The notes under the pieces were generated by a model, which worked only from the letters and a program-made list of their open reading frames with translations, ran no database searches and had not been told where the DNA came from. From Saprospiraceae bacterium (lineage in GTDB: Bacteria; Bacteroidota; Bacteroidia; Chitinophagales; Saprospiraceae), in assembly GCA_016722285.1 (NCBI GenBank), contig JADKGI010000001.1:310001-374000 (forward strand): a DNA stretch of 64,000 bases. Direction: 5' to 3'. This document shows, piece by piece, positions 17,400 through 28,000 of this stretch (positions within the stretch are counted from its first letter, which is position 1; every line of letters starts with the position of its first letter). Both the position numbers and the translations under genes were made by a program.

Positions 17400-20127
17400 T
17401 TATTTGTCCTCATCGTCGTTATCTTCAATATCTTTAACCAGGTTATTAACATCCTTGGTGGCTTTTTTGAGCTTATCGAGATCTTTTTCCTTATTCACCT
17501 TAGGAGCTACGGTGGATTGGGTCGGAGATTCTGAAAAAATAAAACCTTTGGCATCTGTCCCAATATAAATTGTATCTCCGGCACTAAACTTACCACTCAG
17601 CACATTTTTTGCCAGTTCATTGATGATTTCCTTTTGGATCACCCTGGCCATCGGTCGGGCTCCAAACTGTGGCTCATAGCCAAGGTCTGCAAGAAGGTTC
17701 ATAGCTGCATCATCAAATTGAATCGCTATTTCTTGTTTTGCCAGATTTTTAGTCAGCTTTTTAATCATCAGTTGAGCTATTTGTTTGATTTCTGCTTTCG
17801 ACAAAGGCAAAAACATAATCTTCTCATCTATCCTGTTGAGAAATTCGGGCCTGAGAGTTTCCTTCAGCAGGTCAAATACCTCCACCTTGGTGGTCTCTAT
17901 AATATCCGCCCTGTGTTTTTCGCCAAGTGCATCCAGATCTTCAAAGTTTTCAAGAATGGTCTCCGAACCCATGTTGGATGTCATGATAATAATGGTATTC
18001 TTGAAGTTTGCCACCCGACCCTTATTGTCGGTCAATCTGCCATCATCCAATACCTGCAACAGTATATTGAAGGTATCCGGGTGGGCCTTTTCTATTTCAT
18101 CCAGCAATATGATGGAATAGGGTCTCCTCCTCACTGCTTCAGTGAGCTGTCCGCCTTCATCATATCCGACATACCCCGGAGGGGCGCCTACCAGCCTGGA
18201 TACGGAATGCTTCTCCTGATATTCACTCATATCTATACGTGTGATTGCTGTTTCGTCATCAAACAAAACCTCCGCCAATGCTTTGGCAAGCTCTGTCTTA
18301 CCCACCCCCGTCGGTCCCAGGAAAATAAACGAACCGATAGGTTTTTTATCATCCTGCAAGCCGGCCCGGCTTCTCCTTACTGCATCAGACACGGCTTCGA
18401 CTGCTTCCTTCTGACCTATAAGCCGCTTTCCTATCTCGTCCTCAAGACTCAATAATTTTGTTTTTTCACTCTGGAGCATCTTTGATACAGGTATTCCTGT
18501 CCACTTACTGATGACATCTGCAATATCATTTGCCGTGACGACTTCATTGGTAAACCGACTATCTTCCGGTAGTTTTTCCAACTTTTCATTTGCTACCTGG
18601 AGTTGTGCTTCCTTCTCTTTGAGATCCCCGTATCGAATTTTTGCCACTTTCTCAAAGTCGCTGTCCCTTTCTGCTTTTTGAGCCTCATACTCCAGCTGTT
18701 CGATCTGCTTTCTGATATGCTGAATGGTATCTACAATTTCTTTTTCAGATTTCCAGGCAGCCCTTATTGAGTCAAGTTTTTCTTTTGTATTGGCTATCTG
18801 TTCAGAAATAACCTTGTACTTCTTCTCGTCATTTTCCTTTTTAATAAATTCCCGCTCTATTTCCAACTGACGTACCTTCCGGTCAAGTTCATCAACCGCT
18901 TCGGGTACAGAATCGAGTTCGAGACGCAACTTTGCTGCTGCTTCATCTATCAGATCAATCGCTTTATCGGGCAGTTTTCTTTCAGAAATATACCGATTGG
19001 AAAGTTCAGCTGCCGCTATCAATGCTTCGTCAAGAATGCCAATCTTGTGATATACCTCATATTTTTCCTGAATGCCTCTCAGTATAGATATGGTTTCTTC
19101 TACCGAAGGCTCATCTATATTTACTGTCTGAAACCTTCTGACCAAGGCCTTATCATTCTCAAAATATTTCTGATACTCATCGAGTGTGGTCGCACCAATT
19201 GTTCTCAATTCACCTCTGGCCAGAGCTGGCTTCAGTATATTGGCGGCATCCATAGCACCTTGTCCTCCTCCCGTACCTATCAGCGTGTGTATCTCATCTA
19301 CAAAAAGGATCACCTCACCGTCAGAAGCAATCACTTCATTGATCACCGCTTTAAGTCTTTCTTCAAACTCGCCTTTATATTTTGCTCCGGCCACCAGTGC
19401 GGCCATATCCAAAGTAAATATTCTTTTGGATTTCAGATTTTCGGGGACATCGTGCTTCACAATTCGCCATGCAATTCCTTCTACGATGGCCGTCTTACCT
19501 ACTCCGGGATCTCCTAATAAAATGGGATTATTTTTTTTTCCTTCTGGATAAAATATGCAAAATTCTTCTTATCTCTTCATCCCTTCCGATGATTGGATCG
19601 AGTTTTCCTTCTTCTGCCCGCTCGTTAAGATCTACGGCATATTTTTTAAGAGAGTTGTATTGGTTTTCGGCATTCTGATCCGTTACCTTTCTGCCCTTTC
19701 GGAGCTCAAGAATAGCCGCTTTCATTTTTTCAGCGTTCGCTCCCTGATTTTTCAGGATGGTTGCCGCCTTATCGTTTCCCTCAATTATTCCCATTAATAT
19801 AAGCTCAAGAGATATAAATTCATCGCCAAAATCTTTTAACAATTTCCTGGCAGTAGCCAGGGCTTTATTGGCATCGTTAGTAAGAAATTGCTTATCTCCG
19901 CCGTGTACTTTCGGGTATTTTTCGAGCTCTACATTTAAATCTCTTTTCAGCATAGGGATGTTGACTCCCATCTTATTGAGTAAAAATTCGGCCAGTTTTT
20001 CGTCTGTCTCTATGATACCCTTAATTAAGTGAATGGTGTCAACTCCTTGCTGCTCAAGCGATCCGGCTAACTGTTGAGATTTTAATATGGCTTCCTGCGC
20101 GTTTACAGTAAAATTTTCGTAAGTCAT
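17400..20127 (-). CDS. clpB: ATP-dependent chaperone ClpB, interrupted by one single-base insertion
   Basis: Hexameric AAA+ disaggregase that works with DnaK to rescue aggregated proteins. The start at 20127 gives MTYENFTVNAQEA, the normal ClpB N-domain; an upstream ATG at 20223 adds unrelated residues. The frame breaks at a run of nine T (19531-19539): upstream it ends HILSRRKKK, downstream it resumes before HDVPENLK. With eight T the first Walker A (GDPGVGKT) is restored and the product is about 909 residues. The middle coiled-coil domain, the second Walker A (LGPTGVGKTELAKAL), the arginine-rich VRRRPYS stretch and a Lys/Asp-rich tail (KDIEDNDDEDK) are present. Confidence 0.93.
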
Positions 20128-20348
20128 GAAAGTATTTTTTTGTGTATTTTTAAATTTTATTTTAAGCCCGAGCTTGCTGATTATTATAAGCAAATATGTT
20201 TCCAAATCCAAAAACACTGACATTCTGACATTAATTCATCGACTTCCTTGTCATTCAGTCATTGTTGTTTTGTACTGGACGAAATATCGGCATATCCAAT
20301 AAACCAATTTCATAATTAGATGTTTGGCTCGTTCAAAACAGATTTCTT

Positions 20349-20828
20349 ATGTCCACTAATAAAAAAGGAAATGTAAAGGTAGGTGATGACATGCCGGAAT
20401 TTATATCCACGGATGAAAACGGTGAAAAAGTAACCCCCGCAACCCTGAAAGGCTTTAAAAATATTATCTTTTTTTATGGTCTTGACGATAGCCCTACCTG
20501 CACAAAAGAAGCATGTAATCTAAGGGATAATTATACCAGTTTTGAAGAAAAAGGGTATCGCATCTTTGGGGTAAGCAGAGATACTGTAAAAAAGCATCAA
20601 AAGTTTATTGATAAATATGACCTTCCGTACTCACTTATCGCTGACCCGGAGTTATCTATGATGAATGCCTTTGGCTATTATGGTCCAAAAATATTTATGG
20701 GAAAGGAAGTCAATGGAGTCTATCGAACAACTATAGTCACAAACGAAAAAGGAATCATCACCCATATCATTGAGGATGTTGTTTCGGGGGACCATTCAAA
20801 TCAGTTGAAAACAGCTTTAGGTATTTAA
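20349..20828 (+). CDS. bcp: Thiol peroxidase of the Bcp/PrxQ peroxiredoxin family
   Basis: Reduces hydroperoxides with thioredoxin as donor. It has 159 residues in a thioredoxin fold. The peroxidatic and resolving cysteines lie five apart in SPTCTKEACNLRD (about 51-62), as in classic Bcp, although the usual PGCT is PTCT here. Further marks are FGVSRDTVKKHQKF and the C-terminal FGYYGPK. It stands alone between clpB and convergent prfC. Confidence 0.9.
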   Translation: MSTNKKGNVKVGDDMPEFISTDENGEKVTPATLKGFKNIIFFYGLDDSPTCTKEACNLRDNYTSFEEKGYRIFGVSRDTVKKHQKFIDKYDLPYSLIADPELSMMNAFGYYGPKIFMGKEVNGVYRTTIVTNEKGIITHIIEDVVSGDHSNQLKTALGI

Positions 20829-20836
20829 ATTAAATA

Positions 20837-22423
20837 TTAAAATTCACTGGTGAAATGAAATTCCACTTCCGGATGATTTTCCTGGGCCATTTTTAATGTC
20901 CAGGCTGACTCTGCAAGATACACCAGTTTGCCATCTGTATCTTTGGCCAGATCTTTCTTTCTCCTCGCTGCAAACTCTTTGAGTGCTGCAGCATTCTTAC
21001 TGCTTACCCAACATGCTTTGTGCAGGTTTACAGGTTCATAATCACAGGATGCACCATATTCGTGTTTGAGCCTGTACTGGATGACATCAAACTGGAGTGC
21101 GCCTACCGTACCTATAATCTTTCTGCCATTATCTTCTTTGGTAAATAATTGTGCTACGCCTTCATCCATCAACTGGTCAAGACCTTTGTTCAGTTGTTTT
21201 GTCTTCATCGGATCCGTGTTGTTTACAAACCTGAATTGCTCCGGAGAGAAACTAGGGATTCCCTTAAAATGCAAAACCTCTCCTTCGGTCAGTGAATCTC
21301 CGATTTTAAAATTGCCTGAATCATACAGACCTATTATGTCTCCGGGAAAGGCTTCATCAATCACGGATTTTTTTGCCGCCATAAATGCAGTGGGATTGGA
21401 AAACTTCATGTTTTTTCCTTGTCTTACATGAAAGTAATTGGTATTTCTTTCAAAAGTGCCAGAGCATATTCTTAAAAAGGCGATCCTGTCCCGGTGTTTT
21501 GGATCCATATTGGCATGGATTTTAAATACGAATCCTGTAAAGTTATTTTCTTCCGGCGTAACCACACGTTCCTCCGTCTGCCTTGGTAGTGGGTTTGGTG
21601 CAATATCGACAAAACAATCCAGGAGCTCACGAACTCCAAAATTATTAACTGCACTGCCAAAGAAAACAGGAGATATAGCACCACTCAAATAATCTTCTCT
21701 TTTGAAGGGAGGATAAACTGAAACAATCGTGTGAACTTCTTCTCTTAATTCATCTGCTGCTGATTTACCTACTTTATCATCCAATAGTTTGTCTTCGAGG
21801 TCAGTGATCCGGAATATATCTTCTTCTTCTGCTTCCTGCTTACCATGAGCAGCAAAAAGGATAAGATTTTTTTCATAAAGACTATACACACCTTTGAATC
21901 TTTGTCCCATACCAACCGGCCAGCTCAGGGGCGTCACGTGCAAACCTAATTTTGTCTCGACCTCATCGAGCAGATCAAAGGCATCCTTTCCTTCCCTATC
22001 GAGCTTATTGATAAAAACGATGATCGGCGTATTGCGCATCCGACATACCTTAACCAGTTTTTCAGTCTGCTCTTCTACTCCCTTTGCTACATCGATGACT
22101 ACGATTACACTATCAACAGCCGTAAGTGTCCGATATGTATCCTCTGCAAAATCTTTGTGTCCGGGTGTATCCAGAATATTTATCTGCTTATCTCTATACT
22201 CAAATGCCATGACTGAAGTGGCCACAGATATACCTCTTTGCTTCTCGATTTCCATAAAATCAGAGGTCGCATGCTTCTTTATTTTATTTGATTTAACGGC
22301 TCCGGCTTCTTGAATGGCCCCTCCGAAGAGCAGCAATTTTTCTGTTAGTGTCGTCTTACCTGCATCCGGGTGGGAGACTATACCAAAAGTCTTTCGTTTA
22401 TGCAGTTCGTCTATATGACTCAT
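20837..22423 (-). CDS. prfC: Peptide chain release factor 3
   Basis: Translational GTPase that recycles RF1/RF2 after termination. It has 528 residues. G1 is HPDAGKTTLTEKLL (about 17), G2 lies in ATSDFMEIEKQRGISV, G3 is DTPGHKDFAED (about 87) and G4 is FINKLDREG (about 141). The N-terminal GAIQEAGAVK distinguishes RF3 from EF-G. The ATG at 22423 is followed directly by the conserved N-terminus. Monocistronic. Confidence 0.96.
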   Translation of the reverse strand: MSHIDELHKRKTFGIVSHPDAGKTTLTEKLLLFGGAIQEAGAVKSNKIKKHATSDFMEIEKQRGISVATSVMAFEYRDKQINILDTPGHKDFAEDTYRTLTAVDSVIVVIDVAKGVEEQTEKLVKVCRMRNTPIIVFINKLDREGKDAFDLLDEVETKLGLHVTPLSWPVGMGQRFKGVYSLYEKNLILFAAHGKQEAEEEDIFRITDLEDKLLDDKVGKSAADELREEVHTIVSVYPPFKREDYLSGAISPVFFGSAVNNFGVRELLDCFVDIAPNPLPRQTEERVVTPEENNFTGFVFKIHANMDPKHRDRIAFLRICSGTFERNTNYFHVRQGKNMKFSNPTAFMAAKKSVIDEAFPGDIIGLYDSGNFKIGDSLTEGEVLHFKGIPSFSPEQFRFVNNTDPMKTKQLNKGLDQLMDEGVAQLFTKEDNGRKIIGTVGALQFDVIQYRLKHEYGASCDYEPVNLHKACWVSSKNAAALKEFAARRKKDLAKDTDGKLVYLAESAWTLKMAQENHPEVEFHFTSEF

Positions 22424-22527
22424 TTAAAAATGATTATATCTTCAAAAAAAGCTGCAAAAGTACAAATATTTTTAACAATGAATTTAAATGAGGGGTTAAT
22501 CGTGTGTATTACTAATTGCACAATTAC

Positions 22528-22690
22528 ATAAATGCCTCGCTACCCCTGCCCGACTACCATGTAGTGGTCAGGCGGGCCTGTCTGACTCCGTAGGCTCATT
22601 CCCTAATGGCATGCCCCATCTCAATACTTCAAATTGAAGCTGAGGTCTCCCCTTCAGGTATCGGGGGTATGCAGGGCGTGCATTATAAAT
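22528..22690. repeat. GC-rich inverted-repeat element, possible MITE-like relic
   Basis: About 160 bp, much richer in GC than its surroundings. The ends are imperfect inverted repeats: the left begins ATAAATGCCTCGCTACCCC, and the right read on the other strand has ATAATGCACGCCC then ATACCCCCGATACC. Inside are small dyads, GACTACCATGTAGTGGTC and CTTCAAATTGAAG. No ORF survives. A second copy is not present in the window, so mobility is only a suggestion. Confidence 0.4.
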
Positions 22691-23417
22691 AATAATATCA
22701 TTGTATAGATGCTAAACTACCCCATTTTCATTTTTTTGACAAAATGTGCAATTTGTTATGCACACGTGTTAATCAGTAAGTTATACAATACAAAATCAAG
22801 TTTTATTTCAGCCTTGAGCTTAAGGAAGATGTAACATTCCGAAAACGTATTCGCAAACGTTTGTAAAACAATAATATACTGTGTGACATTACTTATGACG
22901 CATCTTATATCGCGTTTAATAATCTCATTTGTTATTATAATTTAATTTTAAAAATATTTCAAAATTATATTAATTAACTCTGAAATCATTTTCAAATTAC
23001 TTCTGAGATTTCTTATATCTTACAATTCATGAATGCATAAACATATCTTGATTAACTCAATAACGTGGCATATTTAAAATGATAATTTCTAAAATGGTGC
23101 TGTTAGAAAATGATATTTGGTCCTGATTCATAAATGGAATTTAGGAATGTTAGCTTAGGATTACAATGTAATAAGGTTGGACTTCGTTTTCAATTGTAAT
23201 GCAACATTAATTTGTTTCAATTAAAACCTGACTTTGTATTAAACAAAAATGTAGGCTTGATTGTATTTCAGGCGGATAAAGTTGTTTGAATGATTTTAAC
23301 GAAAGCTTTCTGAATTGGTGACAAATGGCAATTTGAAAAATTTTCATTTTTTCTTTTTTTCTTTATTCCTGAAATATTTAATTAAATCTTATAAAGTTAA
23401 TTTTTTAAAATCATTAC

Positions 23418-23446
23418 TTGTAATTATACTGAATATCATACCTTTG
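23418..23446 (+). promoter_or_regulatory. Promoter of ahcY
   Basis: TTG at 23418-23420 and TACCTTTG at 23439-23446 (exact TAnnTTTG) with an 18 bp spacer, 29 bp before the ahcY ATG. Confidence 0.6.
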
Positions 23447-23475
23447 TGCTCATTTTATAAACAAAATAAAATTTC

Positions 23476-24789
23476 ATGATACAAACTGAAAAAAATCTGG
23501 CTTATAAAGTCAAAGATATCAATCTGGCTGATTGGGGTAGAAAAGAAATTACCCTTGCTGAAGCTGAGATGCCAGGCCTAATGTCTCTTAGAGAAGAGTT
23601 CGGAAATTCAAAGCCCCTAAAAGGTGCCCGTATCGCCGGCTGTCTTCATATGACTATCCAAACAGCCGTGTTGATCGAAACACTGAAAGAACTGGGTGCC
23701 GAAGTAACCTGGTCTTCCTGCAATATTTTCTCTACTCAGGATCACGCGGCAGCGGCAATAGCAGCAGCGGGTATTCCTGTGTACGCGTGGAAAGGTATGA
23801 ATGAAGAAGAGTTCGACTGGTGTATTGAGCAAACGTTGTTTGCTTTTGAAGATGGAAAACATCTCAATATGATCCTCGATGATGGTGGTGATCTGACAAA
23901 TATGGTTTTTGACAGATATCCTGAATTGGTTTCAGGCATTCGCGGACTTTCTGAAGAGACAACTACAGGTGTTCACCGATTATATGAAAGAGAAAAGAAA
24001 GGTACTTTAAAACTTCCTGCGATTAATATCAACGATTCTGTAACCAAGTCTAAATTTGACAATAAATATGGTTGCAAAGAATCATTGGTTGACTCCATAA
24101 GACGTGCCACTGATATCATGATGGCCGGTAAGGTTGCCGTTGTTGCTGGTTATGGAGATGTAGGAAAAGGATCTGCAGCATCACTTAGGGGCGCTGGTTG
24201 CAGGGTTATTGTTACTGAAATAGACCCTATCTGTGCACTTCAGGCCGCAATGGATGGATATGCAGTCAAAAGAATGGAAACCGCTTTAGTGGAAGCAAGT
24301 ATTGTTGTGACTGCTACTGGCAATAAGAATATCATCAGACAAGAGCATTTCAGAATGATGAACGATAAAACCATCGTTTGTAACATCGGACATTTTGACA
24401 ATGAAATTGATATGGCCTGGCTAAATAAAAATTATGGCCACACCAAAGATCAGATCAAACCACAGGTAGATCTCTACAACATTGATGGTATGGATATTAT
24501 ACTTCTGGCTGAGGGTCGTCTTGTTAATCTGGGATGTGCGACAGGCCATCCGTCTTTTGTTATGTCAAATAGTTTTACTAATCAGGTGCTGGCACAGTTG
24601 GAGCTTTGGGTGAACATGGACAAATACGAAAATAAGGTGTACACCCTTCCAAAACATCTGGATGAAAAAGTAGCCAGACTTCATCTTGCTAAAATTGGTG
24701 TAGAACTGGAAGAACTGAGTCCCGAGCAGGCCACCTATATAGGAGTGTCGGTACATGGTCCATACAAACCTGAATATTACAGGTATTAA
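23476..24789 (+). CDS. ahcY: Adenosylhomocysteinase (S-adenosyl-L-homocysteine hydrolase)
   Basis: NAD-dependent enzyme that splits S-adenosylhomocysteine into adenosine and homocysteine, clearing the inhibitory by-product of methylation. It has 437 residues. Signatures are GCLHMTIQTAVLIETL (about 56), SSCNIFSTQDHAAAA (about 78-92), the NAD loop VVAGYGDVGKGSAASLRGAG (about 222-241) and the C-terminal KPEYYRY. It has its own promoter and a strong terminator. Confidence 0.98.
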   Translation: MIQTEKNLAYKVKDINLADWGRKEITLAEAEMPGLMSLREEFGNSKPLKGARIAGCLHMTIQTAVLIETLKELGAEVTWSSCNIFSTQDHAAAAIAAAGIPVYAWKGMNEEEFDWCIEQTLFAFEDGKHLNMILDDGGDLTNMVFDRYPELVSGIRGLSEETTTGVHRLYEREKKGTLKLPAININDSVTKSKFDNKYGCKESLVDSIRRATDIMMAGKVAVVAGYGDVGKGSAASLRGAGCRVIVTEIDPICALQAAMDGYAVKRMETALVEASIVVTATGNKNIIRQEHFRMMNDKTIVCNIGHFDNEIDMAWLNKNYGHTKDQIKPQVDLYNIDGMDIILLAEGRLVNLGCATGHPSFVMSNSFTNQVLAQLELWVNMDKYENKVYTLPKHLDEKVARLHLAKIGVELEELSPEQATYIGVSVHGPYKPEYYRY

Positions 24790-24814
24790 TCATAGAAACT
24801 AAATAATTTATCAT

Positions 24815-24854
24815 AAAAAACCCGAAATGCGCCTTCTTGCATTTCGGGTTTTTT
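24815..24854 (+). terminator. Strong terminator after ahcY
   Basis: AAAAAACCCGAAATGC pairs with GCATTTCGGGTTTTTT around an 8-base loop: a 16 bp stem with a T tail, 26 bp after the ahcY stop. Confidence 0.9.
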
Positions 24855-25025
24855 CATATAATAGTCTTTGTGTTAACAATCCTATTAAAATATCACGCCT
24901 TACTCTGCTTTTCTCAATAGTAATCCTGTTGGGGAGCCTTTTTAGATTCTGTTCTAACGTTTTGTGCTTTTGCGTAAGTCAACTTTAGTGTCAATTTATT
25001 TTAGGACTAGACACTCTGAAAACAA

Positions 25026-25061
25026 AAAAGCCGAAGACATATACCACATCTCCGGCTTCTT
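25026..25061 (-). terminator. Terminator after the HYR surface protein gene
   Basis: On the minus strand AAGCCGGAGA pairs with TCTTCGGCTT (one mismatch) and runs into a T tract. It lies just past the stop codon of the HYR gene. Confidence 0.7.
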
Positions 25062-25080
25062 ATATTTAAATGAACTCCGT

Positions 25081-28000
25081 TTACTCTATTCTAAGCATCT
25101 TAACGATTTGATTGATATTATTGGCTTTTATTCTGCAATAAAATACACCAAACTGGTTGCCAAGATGTTTGTCATTTATGGATATAATCTGTTTGCCAGC
25201 TCCCAGGCTTTCATTTCCACTATATATAGCACTTCCTTTGGCATCGTATATGGTAATATTAACCGTGGTTACCTTTTTAAGCCCTAACTGTATTTGCGTT
25301 TCATTTTTGAAAGGATTGGGCTGATTTTGATAAATATATTCAGCCTGATCAATTTCTTTGGTTCTGTATGCAAAAACAATATTCTCTTCCTGATCTTCAT
25401 TGGTTATCGCCAATGCCGGTGTTATCTCGCCTGAAAATTTAAGCAGGTGACTTAACGAGGCAGACTTATCAACTGTAAATATCAAATTAAAGAGCATTGT
25501 TTCTTCTTCGGATGATTCGGTTTTCTGACTATTGTATGAGAGCGTCAGGTATTGCTTTCCGTTTTTTGAAATTACAGCCATGTTTTCATCCTTCAGTTCC
25601 ATTTTAGCAGCTTCATAACCTGAGAATGTTAATCCCGGCAAAACTTCTATTGTCCATTGGACTCCGGTTATTCCGTTCATATTTTCAGCATACACAGGGA
25701 CAGCGATAATTTCTCCAGCCCTGACATTGGTTTCATCTATGTTTATTTTAAATAACTTTGATGTCCTTGCTCCCGTTTGCTGAGATAAATTCGCTGTAGC
25801 GCTTCCGTTAACATCACCGATTTTTACCCCGATAAAATCTGATTGAGTCATATTTTTTTCCAATCCTTCATAGTGAAGATTTTCGGCATAAGGCCATGGA
25901 TACACTAAATCATTAAATTTGTATAAGGCATCCACAAATCTCCATGAGGTGTTATTGGTAAATTCTGTCTGAATCCCCAACACCATTTTTCTGAGTTCTA
26001 CCAGATCTGCAGCAGTGACACTCTGAGAATTATTGATATCCGCTGCAATGATTTTAAATGGTGATTCAAGGGTCTTTAATCCCAGGATGTGTCTCTGGAT
26101 GATTACCAGATCAAGCGTAGTAATACCATCCATATGTCCGGTATTTTTTTCCGGCAAGATCTGATAGTCATTAAACATAGCCAGGTCTTTAAAGCTATAC
26201 TTTCCGGTTTTGTCAGTAACATATTCGCCTTCGGTTTCACCACCGTCTATTTTTACCTTTGTACCCGGGATATATGTTCTGTTTTCTGTATAGATCGTAC
26301 CCGAGATATTGATTTTGTTTGCATTTCCGCAGGCATTCTGATTGTCCTGAACAGAAACAAAGGTTATTGCTTTTGTTTGATTGTTTGCCATATCAGTTAC
26401 CCACATTTCTACAACTCTTTTACCCAAGCTGTCACAATTATAGGTTCTTAACGTGTCATTTACTTTTGTAGAGAAGGAATACCTGAGCTTATTTGATGGA
26501 GTACAATTATCACTGCTGAAATTATTAAAATCTGAAGCTTTCATGATGGCCATCCCCATTCCCGGCATAATATTAGTTGCCAGGCCCTGCATAGCAATGG
26601 CATTAGGTGCCTTACAGTCTTTGATTGTAAACAGGAATGAGCAAGTAGCTACATTTCCACATTCATCTTTTGCTTCCCATGTCAGCTTATGAGTACCCAG
26701 CGAATAAAGTTTGGTAAACGATGATCCCATTCCAGTAACATCCGGAATGCCCCCATTATTGTCGAGATCAATCTTGTATGTCCATGATAGTACAGGAGTA
26801 CAATTATCTGTTCCGGCAGCTCTGAAAGTCACCGTGGCATTACAATTATTAAGGGGGGCACATATGACCGTATCACGACATACATCCGTATTTATCCTGG
26901 GTGCTACCGTGTCTCTGATAACAATCAGCTGATCAAAAGTCCATTTACCCGGGCTATTCGGCGTGTTTTTTACATACTGACACCAGTCAATAACGGTCCA
27001 TGTTCGATTGATAGACTTGCAGAAATTAGGATTAACGCCTACCTGATCAATAAAGGACACGCCTGCCTGGCTGCATTTATGGTTAATAACACCGGGTGAT
27101 TTTGTTTTTGAGGTGTCAGGAACTAAATCAGTACAGTTATAATAGTCAACGACAGGTGGGGGCCAGATAATATCTGTAATATTAAACTTATGGATATCCA
27201 CAACATATATAGTTTGGGTAGATGTCGTTGTATTTCCTGATACATCAGTGATGATAAAATCCCGTTTAATCTGTCCGGTATTGCACATAGTGAGCATAGT
27301 TCTCTTTCTAACATTTACCGTAGATTCTGGGCAATTCTCAGTAAATACACCATTTTGACCTGCCAAACCAGCCATTGGATAAAAAGGATTCCCCGGATCA
27401 TTTATGACTATATTTTTTCTAATTGAATCAACATGTTCATAGGTTCCGAAAACACTCAGATTATTAGTATCTAATGGAAACTCACAACTGACAGTAATAT
27501 CAGGAAGTGGCGCTGAAATCATCGGAGCTATATTATCTTTTACAATAACCGAATCCATACATTCTGTAAAATTCCTCTCGCATCACTCACCCTGATTATG
27601 ACCATAATGGTATCATTGACATCTGCACAGGTAAAATTGATTGAATCCTGAAATGTATTGCTTGACATTCTCCTTACCTGATAAGTTATAGGTCCTCCAC
27701 AACTATCGGCAGCCGAATTCACAAAAATATATGCCGGAAGTGTCACATTACTGCTGATGGGCAATACTGTCTTACTTTGACACACAATATCCGGGCCCAG
27801 ACTATCTCTAGCCACTACAGATGTCGTACAACTTGCTGATAATCCTCCCAGATCCGTCACTGTAAATGTAAATATATGCACCTGATTATGGGATGATGCC
27901 ACAATAGATCCCGGAGACGGTGATTGGATGAGAGTATCAATTACACAATTGTCGCCTACCGTAATTTTGAACCTTAGGTCCGGTACTAAAAGTTTACAAT

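Larger units (their letters stand above)
22424..23475. other. Long non-coding gap between prfC and ahcY
   Basis: More than 1 kb without a plausible gene on either strand. It holds a GC-rich inverted-repeat element at 22528-22690 and the ahcY promoter near its right end; the rest is AT-rich with no repeated or coding pattern I can support. Confidence 0.6.

Noticed and set aside
17400..20127. clpB as a true pseudogene or split two-gene version
   Set aside because: Both halves keep all key motifs and meet at a nine-base homopolymer, so a single inserted base explains it better.
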